From assembly GCA_006384855.1 (NCBI GenBank), contig VCJN01002010.1:25508-89507 (forward strand): DNA of 64,000 nucleotides. Reading direction: 5' to 3'. The stretch is from Tetraselmis striata (Eukaryota > Chlorophyta > Chlorodendrophyceae > Chlorodendrales > Chlorodendraceae). Under the pieces are notes generated by a model, which had not been told where the DNA came from, searched no databases, and saw only the letters and a list, made by a program, of their open reading frames with translations. This document shows, one piece after another, positions 34,840-45,653 of the stretch (position 1 is its first letter; each line of letters opens with the position of its first letter). The position numbers and the translations under genes were made by a program.

Positions 34840-35266
34840 GTTTTTTCCGCCCCCGGGACAGGACTGGCACCAGTGAAACCCCTGGTGAAACCCTTGCAGC
34901 GTCTACGACGGCCGTTTTGGCAGCAATCCAGTGACGGAAAGCCCTGGGTAGGCGACGCTCCGTTTTAGTAATCAAGCAAATTGCCAAAGCATTCTGCAAA
35001 ACTAATTAAAGGCCAGTGACAGAATTTCCAACACTGTTGGATCACAGTCTAAAACGCATGGACGATACTGTATATTGCCGAAAATATCTGCCAAGATTCG
35101 ATACCCGGACCTCTCGTGTACGAGACGACCGCTCAACTGAGCGGACAGGGGATGCGTCGCCTACCCAGGGCTTTCCGTAACTGGATTGCTGCGCCTAAAC
35201 GGCCGTCGAAGAGACGCTGCAAGGGTTTCACTGGTGCCAGTCCTGTCCCGGGGGCGGGAAAAAAGG
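34840..35266. repeat. Long inverted repeat, ~120-bp arms
   Basis: 34840-34966 (ccgcccccgggacaggactg, ggcaccagtgaaaccc, aaagccctgggtaggcgacg) is the imperfect reverse complement of 35152-35266 (gcgtcgcctacccagggctt, ggtttcactggtgcc, cagtcctgtcccgggggcgg). The spacer is about 185 bases. It would form a large foldback; no gene lies inside. Confidence 0.88.
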
Positions 35267-35432
35267 ATGTTTCAAAGTTGAGTCTGGTTGTGCCAAAAAG
35301 ATCGCGCAGGCTTTTTTACACAGACAAGAGCCGAAATTGGCAGGAAGTTATAGTATTGAAATCGTGGAGGGAAAACGGTGTCAAGGGGGGGGGGGGGGGG
35401 GGGGGGCTGCTTGTAACGCAGCGAAACCTGAA

Positions 35433-35595
35433 AGATGGCAGGCTCAGCTGTTATAGCTGCTTTTATGTCTACTCGTGCTCCACCCAAAAGGGCGCAACGA
35501 CATGCATGTGCCTAGTTCCCATATCACTGAGCAACACTTGTAGCCGAAAAGCGTTTAGGGCAAGGGAGGAAACCCCATAAACTAGTTTAGATCAT
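35433..35595 (+). repeat. Dispersed repeat, copy 1 (matches 40573-40736)
   Basis: Shares gctgcttttatgtctactcg, gcgcaacgaca, tgcctagttccc, acttgtagccgaaaagc and aactagtttagatcat with 40573-40736 in the same orientation. It lies just past the long inverted repeat and may be the end of one element family. Confidence 0.88.
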
Positions 35596-35715
35596 TTCAA
35601 AGTTGAGTCTGGTTTTGCCAGTCGTGAGCGAACGTAGAGCGCGGTGGATTGACGGAGAAGGGGTAGCACCAAGTCATGAAGGGGGCACCGGGAAGGCCAC
35701 CGCTGCGGAGTCCTA

Positions 35716-36480
35716 TTAAACTTGGAAGTGGCGGAGGGGCGCGATGTGACCAAAGAAGAACCCCGCGCAAGGTGAAGGGAGAACGTTGGGGTCGATGTAG
35801 TCCGGAATGACGTCGGAGTTAGTGGCCCAGCCGCCTTGTTTGGTAGCGAATGTGGGAGAGTGGAGCTCCGATGGCGTTAGCGGCAGACGTTGCCCCCTTT
35901 CGAAGGATGTGTGAGCTCCAGAAAGTGCCGGCGACATGAAGTGCAGACCGTACGTGGTCGATGAAGTGGTGCTCGAGACGTGCAACACGGGGGTGCTCCG
36001 ACAGTGGAAGGAGCAGCACGCGCATGTCGTCGGGGCCTCGTCCTGGTTCTCGCGGTAAACATGCAGGGTAATGTTGTATATAATCGTTGACATGCACATC
36101 CCGCACTCGACAGGACGCGCCAGTAAGTCCCCAGCCTGGCAAAGAACATGAAGTTGACAACCGAGGCCACGAGGGCTCGGAAGTTGTACTGGTACTCTGC
36201 GGTGGGAGCAGACACAATCAACTCTGCACGATCAACGAAGTTGTAAGCGACATCAGCAGGCGGAGGGACTCGCAAAGGCGCAGCCTCTATGCGGCGCTGC
36301 CTTAGCATTAGCCCACGCCTAGCTGCGGTAAGATGCAGGTTGTTCTTGGCGATTGGGTCGAGGTTGTGCAGCTCGAAGAACGTGTTGATTGCTGGCAAGT
36401 AGGCATGCAACGACTTAGCCCCAATGTGCCCCCGCTCACCAATCTAGGCAACGTACCGGCGCCGGACGGCAGTTGCGATG
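35716..36480 (-). pseudogene. Tyrosine recombinase (DIRS/Crypton-type), frameshifted
   Basis: Three consecutive minus-strand frames make one recombinase. The N-terminal SAM-like part is AYLPAINTFFELHNLDP, ARRGLMLRQRRIEAAPLRVP and EYQYNFRALVASVVNFMFFA (36410-36100). The catalytic C-terminus reads SSHILRKGATSAANAIGAPL (H-x2-R box), then WATNSDVIPDYIDPNV with the tyrosine nucleophile (about 35790-35920). Two frame changes (near 36100-36130 and 35830) break it. This arrangement is typical of recombinases encoded by DIRS-like retrotransposons and Cryptons. The extra 36640-37164 minus frame may be an upstream gag-like part. Confidence 0.65.
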
Positions 36481-36639
36481 GTCGCCTCCAGTGTTCGGCT
36501 GATGTTCTCGGAGTCGTGGCAGAACTCCGCGAACTGGGAGTGTCTGAGCGGTGAGGGAGGTGGAGAGCATGTCGAGCGTCCGCTGTCCTAACTCGTCTGA
36601 GCCGAACGCGTCATGTAGCCGAGACCGCAGTGAGGCGGC

Positions 36640-37164
36640 CTAAGGGGCGACACCTTCGGGTTCGTCAATTACGTAAGTGCGGCGCTTTGCCGACAGAGCA
36701 ATAGGGCGGCGGCTATTGTTAGCAAAGTATTCGACAGCAACGGTTAGGTTTCCGGCGGTTGGCCGGTAGTTGCTGGACGGGTTTGCAGCAGCACCATAAC
36801 GGGTTTGCGGGGCTAGGTTCAGGTAAGAGGGCCGCCCCGCGAGCCCTTCGCGCTCGTAGCGCCTGTCACGTGCGTAACGTACACGCGCGAAGCGTGGTCG
36901 TTGCGAACCAGTTGTAACACGCGGCGTGACAACCGACTGACGCAGCGATGAGATGGTACGGGCGGCGGTTGGTTGAGCCGCCATGTGTAGGTGTGCGGAT
37001 GGTTGAGCCGCACTCGGCTGTAGTGGTAAGAAGCACCGCACCGAGGAAGGTCTAAATGAAGTCTGTAAGGTGGGAGGGGGGTCATGTCCTGACACATGGC
37101 ACTCATCCCGTCGCTGAGTTGCCTGGGTTCGCTTTGCGGCGGTTACCGAAAGGTGACCTCGCAA
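36640..37164 (-). pseudogene. Unrecognised ORF upstream of the recombinase remnant
   Basis: A 174-residue frame with Ser/Thr/Arg-rich character (LRQSVVTPRVTTGSQRPRFA, RDRRYEREGLAGRPS) and a more ordered end (NLTVAVEYFANNSRRPI, YVIDEPEGVAP). It lies directly 5' of the recombinase on the same strand, so it may be another ORF of that element. No domain was recognised. Confidence 0.3.
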
Positions 37165-37750
37165 AGCTCCAGCACAGGGCAGTTCCGGGCCCGAAAATCG
37201 GACATTTTAACGTACGCGTACGCGTACCCGCCATCTAGTACCTCTGGCCGTACTGGCTGTCACCACGGTGCCCGACCTATGTCTAGAGACCTTGTAGGTA
37301 CCTCTGCTAAGCCCTTTGGGGGTAGTACAGGCGGTGTCAAGAGGCGGCTGGTGCGCAGGCGGTGGCGGCGACCTGGCGGCCGCGTACAGTCGGGATGCAA
37401 CATCCGCCACTCCACGGCATGTCACAACATCTTGCATAACATCTTTGCTAACAACAGCCACGTCTTTTGCCCCCCTCCCCGCGTCCCCCGTCCGGGTACC
37501 ATGGGCTAAAAGTCAAAGAAACGGCAGTCTGAGAAAGCCGCGGCGATGCCGGCGGTGATGGAGGAGGCGAGGCAGGTGTCAGCGGCAGCGGCATGCCGGC
37601 CGAGCCGTCGTCGTAGGCATCAGCAGCGACGACTCGTGTGTCGACCCAGCTGCAAAAAAACGAGTCAGAGGTCAAGTACCTGCTGAAGAGAGCGACGCCC
37701 TCGGAGGCGGCGTAGCGTTGCTGGAGGGAGGTTGTCAACAGGCAGAAAGA

Positions 37751-38818
37751 ATGGAGAAGGAGCTGCGGTCCCAACTTGCGGCGGAGGAGAGGGCGCGAGT
37801 GGAGGCGGACATCCTGCGCCGGAAGCGCGACAAGAAGGTAGCGCGCCTAAAAGCCAAGATACGGCTCATGTTTGAGTCAAATGGCAGCTAGGCCGAGTCA
37901 GCTAGCAGTGGGGGCAGCGGCAGTGACGAGGAGGGCGGGGCCAGAAGCCGGGGAGGGAGCGGCCGGCAAGCTTGTCCTACAAGCTGCGGCGGGAGGCGAC
38001 GACCCGAGCGACGGTGCGCAAGTTCATGGGCCGCAAGGCCGAGCAGCTGGAGGCGTGGCTCACCCACGCAGTCGGAGACGACGACATCTGGCAATCTGTG
38101 TATGCGGAGGGCGGGGCCGGCGCACAGTTCGGAGCCCCTTCCGGCGGTGACGGTGGAGCGGAGCAGCAAGCAACAGCATGGCGATGTCGACGCGCATGGA
38201 GCTGACGGGGAGGAGGCGGGCATCGTTGAGGAGGCGGACCTAGTGGGCCAGCCAGCGGACCTGCGAGCAGCGCACACCCCCCGCTTTATCCTAGGCGCCC
38301 TCGCTCCTAGCCAACTACCCCGAGTTGCTGGCCTCCATATTGGAGTCTAAGCAGTTTAAACATCACTTGAAAGCATCAACGGCGTACCCTGCTGGCGATT
38401 AGAAAGCTGTGGGAGCACAACGCTGTGCATGTCTACACTGACCTGAAGCTATCTCAAGATGCCTTTCAGCGTCTCATCAACCTCAGCAGCTCCAAGTGGG
38501 ACGCGGACATGGAGAAGCTTGTGCATATGGTGCTGCCATATGGCAACTTGATGATCAAGTGGCCATCAGTTGAGGACATGTTGGAAGGGCAAGGGGAGGA
38601 GCTGGCTGCTGTGGGGCTCAGCACTACGGAGGACATGATATCAAGCACACTGGATCTCAAGTTGGTGCTTCAGCATCGTGCCAGGCTACTGCTGAAGGAG
38701 GGGCTCATCAAACCCGGGGAGTCTCTCAGCATCCACCTAGTTGCTGATGCCACATGAATCTTCAATGCCACAAGGACTAATGGCACAATTGTGGTACTGA
38801 AGGTGTGCTGCAATTATG
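37751..38818 (+). pseudogene. Unassigned transposon-like coding remnant
   Basis: Begins with a charged coiled-coil stretch (MEKELRSQLAAEERARVEAD, KVARLKAKIRLMFES). After frame changes it continues YKLRREATTRATVRKFMG, RKAEQLEAWLTHAVGDDDI. The longest block (38400-38757) reads LKLSQDAFQRLINLSSSKWD, VHMVLPYGNLMIKWPSVEDM, then SLSIHLVADAT, an in-frame TGA, and IFNATRTNGTIVVLKV. The conserved-looking DAT...TNGT block across the stop suggests a once-intact protein, probably of a mobile element. I cannot name the family. Confidence 0.45.
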
Positions 38819-41800
38819 TTTTGATGTCATTTATAGTCATTGTGCTTACACAACATGTCACTAAAAGGGATGGTGATGTTTTGGCTGCGCAGATTGTCTG
38901 GGCATTGGGCATGTGGCTAAAGGAAAGCGAGAGAAGTATGAGCATGCACAAGCCAGCATGAAGCGCAAGTTCCCAGAGCACACCTCTGACACATCCCGTG
39001 CGGCAAAGAAACAGGTTGGAAATGTAATTACACACATGTTGGCATCCTCCCGCAATGCCGCCTTTTCAGCGACGCCACCTTTTCCCCGGCTTCCTAAACT
39101 GCCCTAGAAAATATGTCACCCATGCATCATAATCATACACCCTCCTAGCTGGTGGCGGCACCTCAGACATGTCCATGGCACCCGGTCAGCTGCGGCGACG
39201 GAAGCGAAACGTGCGGCTCGTTTGCCGCGTGTGCCACGAGCCGGTAGTTTTGGCGCCATGCGTGTGGCGGAAGGTTTTCAAATGTGGCGTTGATCGTGTC
39301 TGGCGCGGACCCGTGAGGGCAGCATGCAATCGGCGCAGGGCCGGCCGAGCGAGGCGCGTTACCACTCGCTACCATCGGATGACGAGTGCCGACCCTCATC
39401 TAACCGCCCCACGTAGCGACTAGCCCCGTGTATGGCCTAAATACTCGCAAACGTGTGACCGGAGTGCATGGCTATGACTGTGGGATTCGTGTGGCCCTGG
39501 TTGAATGGCGTCGTCCGCGCGCGGCTGCCCGATTGGCTAATAATGCTGCGCAGGCGCGCGGGCTGCCGACGACGACGAAGACCGCCTCCCCCCCATGTAG
39601 TGATGATGATGCTCTGAGTAGGGGTTACCCTTGCTCTCCGGAGTACCAGTTTAGCACTACGGTACACGTCGAGGGTTCGAGTGCTGGTTCGTACAATCGG
39701 TATGTAATGTTTTTGTGGGCTGTCGTGCGTGACGACGCGAAATGCAAAAAATATAAACTTGATGTGCTACCAAGTACTGCGACTATGAACGAGACAGCAC
39801 GCTGCGCGAACTAACTGCGAGATCACGCGGAAAGCGATCTTACCCGTGTGATTAACCGATGATAATATTCTAACGGCTATAGATCCCGGGAGTACTCGCG
39901 AGGACAACTCGGCGTGACCAAGTTAAGTACTACCAAACGACGACGAAGCCGGGGGTCGTCCTGCCGGTCCTTAGCCGAAACACGACATCCAAAGATACTC
40001 CTTATGGGCCGGCAGACGCGCCGGTCATCCTGCTTGAGGTACGCGTTCGTTAGGTCGGTGCTCAAGAGGAAGAGTCCAGGCACTCGGCTGACCGGTCGAA
40101 CGGCCTCGTAACCAGACTATGCTCTATGCAGTAGCTCTGGCACCGCGAAGTAGTCATCCTCGTCACTCACGGGTTTTGCTCCGACACGGCCGCTCTGGGC
40201 TAGCTCTAGCAAGCCGGAGCGCAATGCCGCTCCATCCCCCGCTGCCTGTCGGTTGTCCCGCGATGCGTTGTCCGGTGCCATGTGCCATGTGCCCCGTCTC
40301 CACCAACAGCTCAATCACGAGCCGTCAGTTGAGCCAAGGCTGTTGCAAGCTCGCGCAGTAATGTGGACTGTGCCTTCACGTCTGCGTGTAGTGACTCGAG
40401 CGTTGGCTCAACGACGGGTTCTTCTCCATCTGGCATGGTAACGCACGGACGTACGGAAGAGAATATCACACACGGGTGGTGAGCCGGGTGTGGTCTTGAA
40501 CAACCTGGGGTGACCCTGCTCGCAACAAGTTACAAGACAGTTTTACCATCGCTGCGTGTAAAGCAGCAAAAACTGAAAGATGACAGGCTAAGCTGTTATG
40601 GCTGCTTTTATGTCTACTCGTGCTGCACCCAAAAAAGGCGCAACGACAGATGCCTAGTTCCCGTACCACTGAGCAGCACTTGTAGCCGAAAAGCCGTTAG
40701 GGCAAGGGAGGAAAACCCATAACTAGTTTAGATCATAAGGATTACCGGGCACGTACGGTGGCCTTGCATCCCTACCAGTACTAACATACCGCGGGAATAT
40801 ATGCCGTGACTGTAATACGCTTCACTTCAGAAGAAATGGTAAGCGAACTGTACTCCAAGGGTTGTTGGAGAGCATTTTCCGAGTCGTCGTTTCAACGCAT
40901 TACGAAAAACCCTCCAAGCTGGCCTGGGGACGCGGGGTGACCTGCCCGTATTTGAAATTGGTTCGGGGTGCGAAACCTACAGCTCAAATCGTAAAATTTC
41001 CACGGAATTATACAACCGATCTATGCCGAATTCATACTTAAGGGGTTCTTTTGATGCTCTCTTTTGATGCTCAAGCATCAACAACACGGTGCTTGCCCCC
41101 ACCGTGTAGAGCTAGTAGTAGCAGGGGTCAGGTAGTAGCGCGCTACCATATGAAGCGGCTGCCAAAACATGCGCATGCTCATTACAAACCACAATCGCCG
41201 CCTACGCGAGTACGTGCCGCGTGACAGGTGTAACACTTGTGTAACGCTGATGTACGCGGGCATTATGAGCGGTTATAGGGCCCAATGCGGGATCACTCGC
41301 GGTACCATGCGAGCACATCTATGGGCAGTCCATTACTATAGAGTAGCCATGTGTGAGGATATATCATATACCCTAACTAGCCCTAATCATCATAGCACAT
41401 TAGGCGCGTAGCGCGCGCCCGTCAGATGACGGGCTGCTCCCGCGCCATGTCGGCCACACTGCGACACCTGATATATCAGGCACGGCGCATGTCGGCATGT
41501 AACCAGATCATACTCCACGCACCATCACAACTACAGTGGAATAGCACTCACTCTCTCCACCACGCGCACCTTCCCTCACACCATGCCAAAAACTCCTCAT
41601 GCGCTACGCGTAAGAACATTTTTTTGAATATTTGTGCTAATTTGAACTCGATATGTGCAAAATTCGTGCCTCGTTCTTGCATCTACGTACACCTCCATGT
41701 ACACGGCCAAATCAATTCAGTCTAAAACATTGGGGTTGTAGCCAACACTCCTACCCTACAAAACCCTATATTAGGATTGGCGCCACGCGCTTCGATTGCG

Positions 41801-42304
41801 CGTAATCACAGACCCTACCCAAAGTAGGATTTGCCATTTATTTTGAAGCGTGGTGTGAATGGGTACCGTGTATTGTTTAGGTGTAGACGTGCGGTACCAC
41901 GTCATCGTATGCATATATCAGCACTTTTAAATCGTTGTTCAGTACTTAACTGAGGTTAGGCGCAAATAAGACCGAGTGGAGCGAGCGTTAGTGGCGCACA
42001 ATTTCCAGTCATTTGTGTACGGCCTCGCATGGCATGCCGGGAGTCAGAAATTTCTCCAAAGGTCGCTAGCGAGCTGCTGACAGCTCTTCGCGGACAGCTC
42101 CCGACCTCCAGCAAAGTCCTACCACTGAGCCCCAACACTACTTGGGTGGTGGTGGGGCCGACATTGTGCTCATCCCTTTTGCCGTAGTAGCGCCACTCAG
42201 ACTACAATGATCGCACAACGCACGGCAATATGAGGGAGCGTCTACCGACTTGATTTTGCCCGTTTCCGCACGACGCTGCGAGCGCGGCATTTGCTCGGCT
42301 CAGC
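38819..42304. other. 3.5 kb without a confident gene
   Basis: Short frames only (for example a basic one at 38913-39107 and a Cys-containing one at 39169-39423). It contains copy 2 of the dispersed repeat at 40573-40736. The 41,000-42,000 part is AT-richer and shows no domain, TIR or RNA gene to me. Confidence 0.4.
40573..40736 (+). repeat. Dispersed repeat, copy 2 (matches 35433-35595)
   Basis: Same orientation and order of shared blocks as copy 1, with small indels (cacccaaaaaaggcgcaacg here, cacccaaaagggcgcaacg there). Similarity stops near 40740. Confidence 0.88.
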
Positions 42305-43231
42305 ATGCCCAGCCCCGACGACGAACCAAGCACGGAGCCTGCGTCCGCCGTCTCCCCCGCCCGCTTCGCCGAGCTGGAGGCCGCGGTAGCGGGTCTCGCA
42401 GCCCTTTTGCGCGACACGTTGACCCGCGACCCACAACGGCCTAGCGGCACCGATTACGAGCCACGCACGTCCGTCCGTGACGCCGCCGCGAAGAGCTCTT
42501 CGCCGACCGACGCGCCGCCCGCACAGGCGCCGTTGGCACGCCCGCCCCCCGCCGCCAGAGACTCTCTCACGTGGGAGGAGAGGGCACCCCTTATTGCGCC
42601 TCGCGGGCTCGTGATTCATCCGGCGCCCGGCCTGTCTGCGACGCCGGATTTTTACGACATATCTGCTGACGAGACCAGCAGAATTCTCACCGAGAAGCGG
42701 CACTGGGCCACGCTTGACCAGTACCGCTCGCTGTACCGTTTCGGCTTCTACGATGCGGCTTCCCACGCAGCCCTCTGCGACGTGGCTGCGGCGATCGAGG
42801 GAGCGGCTAGCCAGGCAATCTCTCCTAGTCCGGAGGACGTTAGCGTCCTTAAGGCGGTGATCGCGGCCTTTAGGGCCAGCAACCAACACCGCCGCGACTT
42901 TCTCGCCTACTTGCGGCTCAAGACGACGGGCGATGCGGAGGCGGGGGGCAAGAAGCTCGCCGAGACTACTCGCGCTCGCCTCCTCAAGCCCCGCTGCGCT
43001 GACTACGGTTCGCCGGAAGTGGCGGCGCTCCGAGAGGAGCTTCTGCAGCGACATGCCGACTACACCGTCACAGCCGCGGCGACAAACAAGCGCTTCCGCG
43101 GCTCCCTCGCCTCCCTCGCCGACGACGAGTTCGCCCCCAAGCCCCCACGCCGCCCCCGCATCCACACGACCCATTCCAAGGCCCCGCAGCCCAAGAACCC
43201 CAGGTCCAAGACCGGGGTGGCCACCAAATGA
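42305..43231 (+). CDS. Gag-like ORF1 of a DIRS-type retrotransposon fragment
   Basis: A 308-residue uninterrupted frame. It has an N-terminal short coil (SPARFAELEAAVAGLAALLR), a Pro/Ala linker, and a globular middle: FYDISADETSRILTEKRHWA, YRSLYRFGFYDAASHAALCD, DVSVLKAVIAAFRASNQHRR, DFLAYLRLKTTGD. A basic Pro-rich tail ends KTGVATK. It is directly followed by an overlapping frame with the start of a DIRS-style RT ORF, which supports the gag assignment. The antisense frame is longer but is a GC shadow. Role: nucleocapsid-like protein of the element (inferred). Confidence 0.6.
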   Translation: MPSPDDEPSTEPASAVSPARFAELEAAVAGLAALLRDTLTRDPQRPSGTDYEPRTSVRDAAAKSSSPTDAPPAQAPLARPPPAARDSLTWEERAPLIAPRGLVIHPAPGLSATPDFYDISADETSRILTEKRHWATLDQYRSLYRFGFYDAASHAALCDVAAAIEGAASQAISPSPEDVSVLKAVIAAFRASNQHRRDFLAYLRLKTTGDAEAGGKKLAETTRARLLKPRCADYGSPEVAALREELLQRHADYTVTAAATNKRFRGSLASLADDEFAPKPPRRPRIHTTHSKAPQPKNPRSKTGVATK

Positions 43232-43430
43232 CGGCGCGGCCCGCCGTCCCGGTTCCCCGCCCCGCGCGTCTACGTTCATGCGACACAAAGTGCGGAAACA
43301 GTTGCGCGAGTGGCGGCGCATTGGGGCGAGCGGGCGCATCTTGCGGTGGATTCGCGAGGTCGTGCCGGTGCCCTTCACCGCCGCCCCGCCTCCCCCCTTC
43401 CACCGCGGAGTCATTTTGCCCTCAAACACA
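43232..43430 (+). pseudogene. Truncated start of a DIRS-like reverse transcriptase ORF
   Basis: In the overlapping frame the sequence reads VRKQLREWRRIGASGRILRW then IREVVPVPF. The pattern W-x2-I-G-A-S...V/I-L-x-W-I-x-x-G/V-x-x-x-P-F is what precedes the RT palm in DIRS-like elements. The palm itself is absent: similarity ends near 43430 where unrelated sequence begins. Confidence 0.5.
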
Positions 43431-43483
43431 ATGTGTCTAGGTTGCTTGCTGTCTTATGAATGCATGCCCTATGTCATATGCAG

Positions 43484-43870
43484 ATGCGGGACATGAAGTG
43501 CGTGGCCAAAGGCAGTGGCACCACTGACACGGAGCGGGCCTACGGGCGGCAATTCGTACTGGAGGCACGCATCAAGTTCTTGCGTGCAGGCCTGGACCCA
43601 GACTTCCCTAGCCTGCCTCTGTGGCGGCCATGCTTTGTGGGAGAATGGGAGGCCGCTGGCGCAAACGATGCGATGGATATGTTTGAGGGCACGGGACCGG
43701 GCTGCAGGGGCGCCGCCGTGCAGACATGCACCTCAGGCGCCACCGCCACCTGGACGGACTGCGAGGTGGCACTGGCTAAGTACTGTGAAGGAACTGGCGC
43801 ACTGGAGCCTGAGCCGGCATGGAAGGAGGAATTTGATGCAAGGGGGCTCGAACCCCATGAAATCAAGTGA
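43484..43870 (+). CDS. Unrecognised coding exon (129 residues)
   Basis: Follows an acceptor-like catatgcag. It reads MRDMKCVAKGSGTTDTERAY, FVLEARIKFLRAGLDPDFPS, WRPCFVGEWEAAGANDAMDM, then a Cys-containing part (DCEVALAKYCEGTG) and ends GLEPHEIK at 43868-43870. Composition is protein-like with low Pro/Ala bias. A poly-C run starts directly after the stop (43872-43890). No family is recognised; it may be the last exon of a gene whose 5' part was lost. Confidence 0.4.
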   Translation: MRDMKCVAKGSGTTDTERAYGRQFVLEARIKFLRAGLDPDFPSLPLWRPCFVGEWEAAGANDAMDMFEGTGPGCRGAAVQTCTSGATATWTDCEVALAKYCEGTGALEPEPAWKEEFDARGLEPHEIK

Positions 43871-44585
43871 ACCCCCCCCCCCCCCCCCCCGCCGCCCCCC
43901 CGGCCCAATGCCGCCCTCTCCCTCCCAATTAGCTGGAATCGTAGTGCAGGTCACATGTCATATATAATCGTAACGCACTCAGCATGTTCCGGGTATATAC
44001 TCAACTTCCCACTATAATGTGAACCGCATGTTTACTACATACCATGCTGCGCGCTGGCGCCCCGCTGCCCCGGCCTCGTTAGCAAAGGAAATGCGGTTTG
44101 TGAAATCGGCGGACATGAGTCAATTTCACTCTTATCTGCGGTCAAGAATGATTTAATCTGAATGTTGATTCTGATTAATGAGGTTGTTGCACTATCCCGC
44201 GGGTACAACATGTATCACAAGTGCTAGATAGGGGAGGGGACATCATTCCTGGCTACCTCTGTATCCTACACCAAGACACAAGTAACAGTAATTTAACCTA
44301 TTTTGCGCCGTGGAATTCATTTTGCACCGTAGGGTTTGTTTATACCCTAGTTCCCGGGTTTACTATCAGTACTTAAGACTCACTGGTGATGTAGCTTGGG
44401 TTTGTAGACCTTGGGTGCAGTGCAGCATTCAACAGCATGAAGGCCAGCCGCGACGCATATCCAATGTTCACAGCGTACGGAATTCGTAAATATCTATATT
44501 TTTTATGCGCGCCGATGCGGCACGTCACACACTTCTACCCACTTCGCCACCATAACGCACCCACCAGCATTCAGAAGTGCCAACA

Positions 44586-45115
44586 ATGGCGTACGAGAGT
44601 GAGAGACCTCGCAAGGCGAGGGCACGGGCGGCAGCGGCGGCTGCGGCGGCCGCGAGTGCCGATGCCGGCGGGCCGCGGGCGGGCCACGGCCGGCGGGCCG
44701 TGGCCGGCATGCCAACCCCGCTGCCGCCTACTGAACCTGGCGGACGGGCGCCTCGCCCGGCGACGCAGCTGGCAACCGCTGTGTCAATGGCGGACGTGTT
44801 GACCACAAAGGTCGCATGGAGGGTGAGGAGCTGAGGGCCGCAGCGGTGCAACACCGCGAGACGGTTGAGCTGCGGTCGCGGCTGTCGGCTGCCGAGAATT
44901 CAGCGGAGCAGATCAACCATGCAGCGCGCGATGCCCATTCGAAGCTGTATCAGCACCGGTACAACGTCAGAAAGCGCAAGCACGGTGATGACGAGGAGGA
45001 CTGTGATGCGGGGGATGAGTCAGGCAGCGAGTCAGCGGAGGGCGGGGACAACCGCGACAGCGGTGAGGAGCCGAGACAGCGCATACGGCGGAATCGGCGG
45101 AAAGGGATGCATTAA
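44586..45115 (+). CDS. Ala-rich/coiled-coil acidic protein of the TIR element
   Basis: Two overlapping frames. 44586-44849 gives MAYESERPRKARARAAAAA and a Pro/Gly-rich region ending VSMADVLTTKVAW. 44822-45115 gives MEGEELRAAAVQHRETVELR, SRLSAAENSAEQINHAARDA, a basic patch (YQHRYNVRKRKHGDDEED) and an acidic Ser/Gly tail ending RQRIRRNRRKGMH. They would form one protein after a single frame change near 44820. The last 40 bases and the 3' flank match the left-edge gene's 3' part. No enzymatic domain; a DNA-binding accessory role is possible. Confidence 0.45.
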
Positions 45116-45653
45116 AAGCTGTGGAGGGCAGCCCCTGAAAACTATGCGGTAATGCCGCAACAACCCCACCACTGGCTTCTGGATACCTCTGATCTGGCTG
45201 GCGGCGGCGGGCTGCGGATGCAGGGCCGCATGACTGAGGTGGCGGTGCTGGTGAGCCCGGAGAGTCTGCATGCGACGGAGGCGGCGCAGCCGCATAGGCA
45301 CTAGACATTGCTCTGATGCGAGCCCCAATTGTCTGCCCAGCGCCTGCCCCAATGTAACGCACCAGCTTGGCAGCTCATTCGTTCCCCCTCCCCCCCACAG
45401 ACACACTACCAATACCACTTTCTCATCACGGCGGGCAGTTGATGCGTATACCCAGGCTGGTGCATACGCGGTGCGGGGGGGGTGTGGGGGAATCACTATA
45501 GCTAAGCTAGTGATGTGAGATATGAGTGCAGCAAGAGATATTGTGCAATGTATAATACGATGGCAGGCAAGCGGGTCCCCGCTCTTCCACAATCAGTGGC
45601 CCTGCTCCCTCTTGCCCCGCCCCCGGGTGCCCTTTAGCTGCTCTCAGCATCCC
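45073..45653 (+). repeat. Dispersed repeat, copy B (matches 2098-2704)
   Basis: Starts inside the ORF ending at 45115 and runs to ctctcagcatccc. Compared with copy A it has a short C8/G8 composition where copy A has long runs (2417-2430, 2519-2542), so homopolymer expansion happened after the copies separated. Confidence 0.9.

Noticed and set aside
42242..43429. Minus-strand frame of 395 residues, longer than the gag-like ORF
   Set aside because: It is antisense to a frame with clear protein-like order and RT context. Its Gly/Arg-rich composition is that of a GC shadow.
43845..43865. B-box-like ggggctcgaacccc
   Set aside because: A palindromic match inside an ORF with no acceptor stem or anticodon arm.
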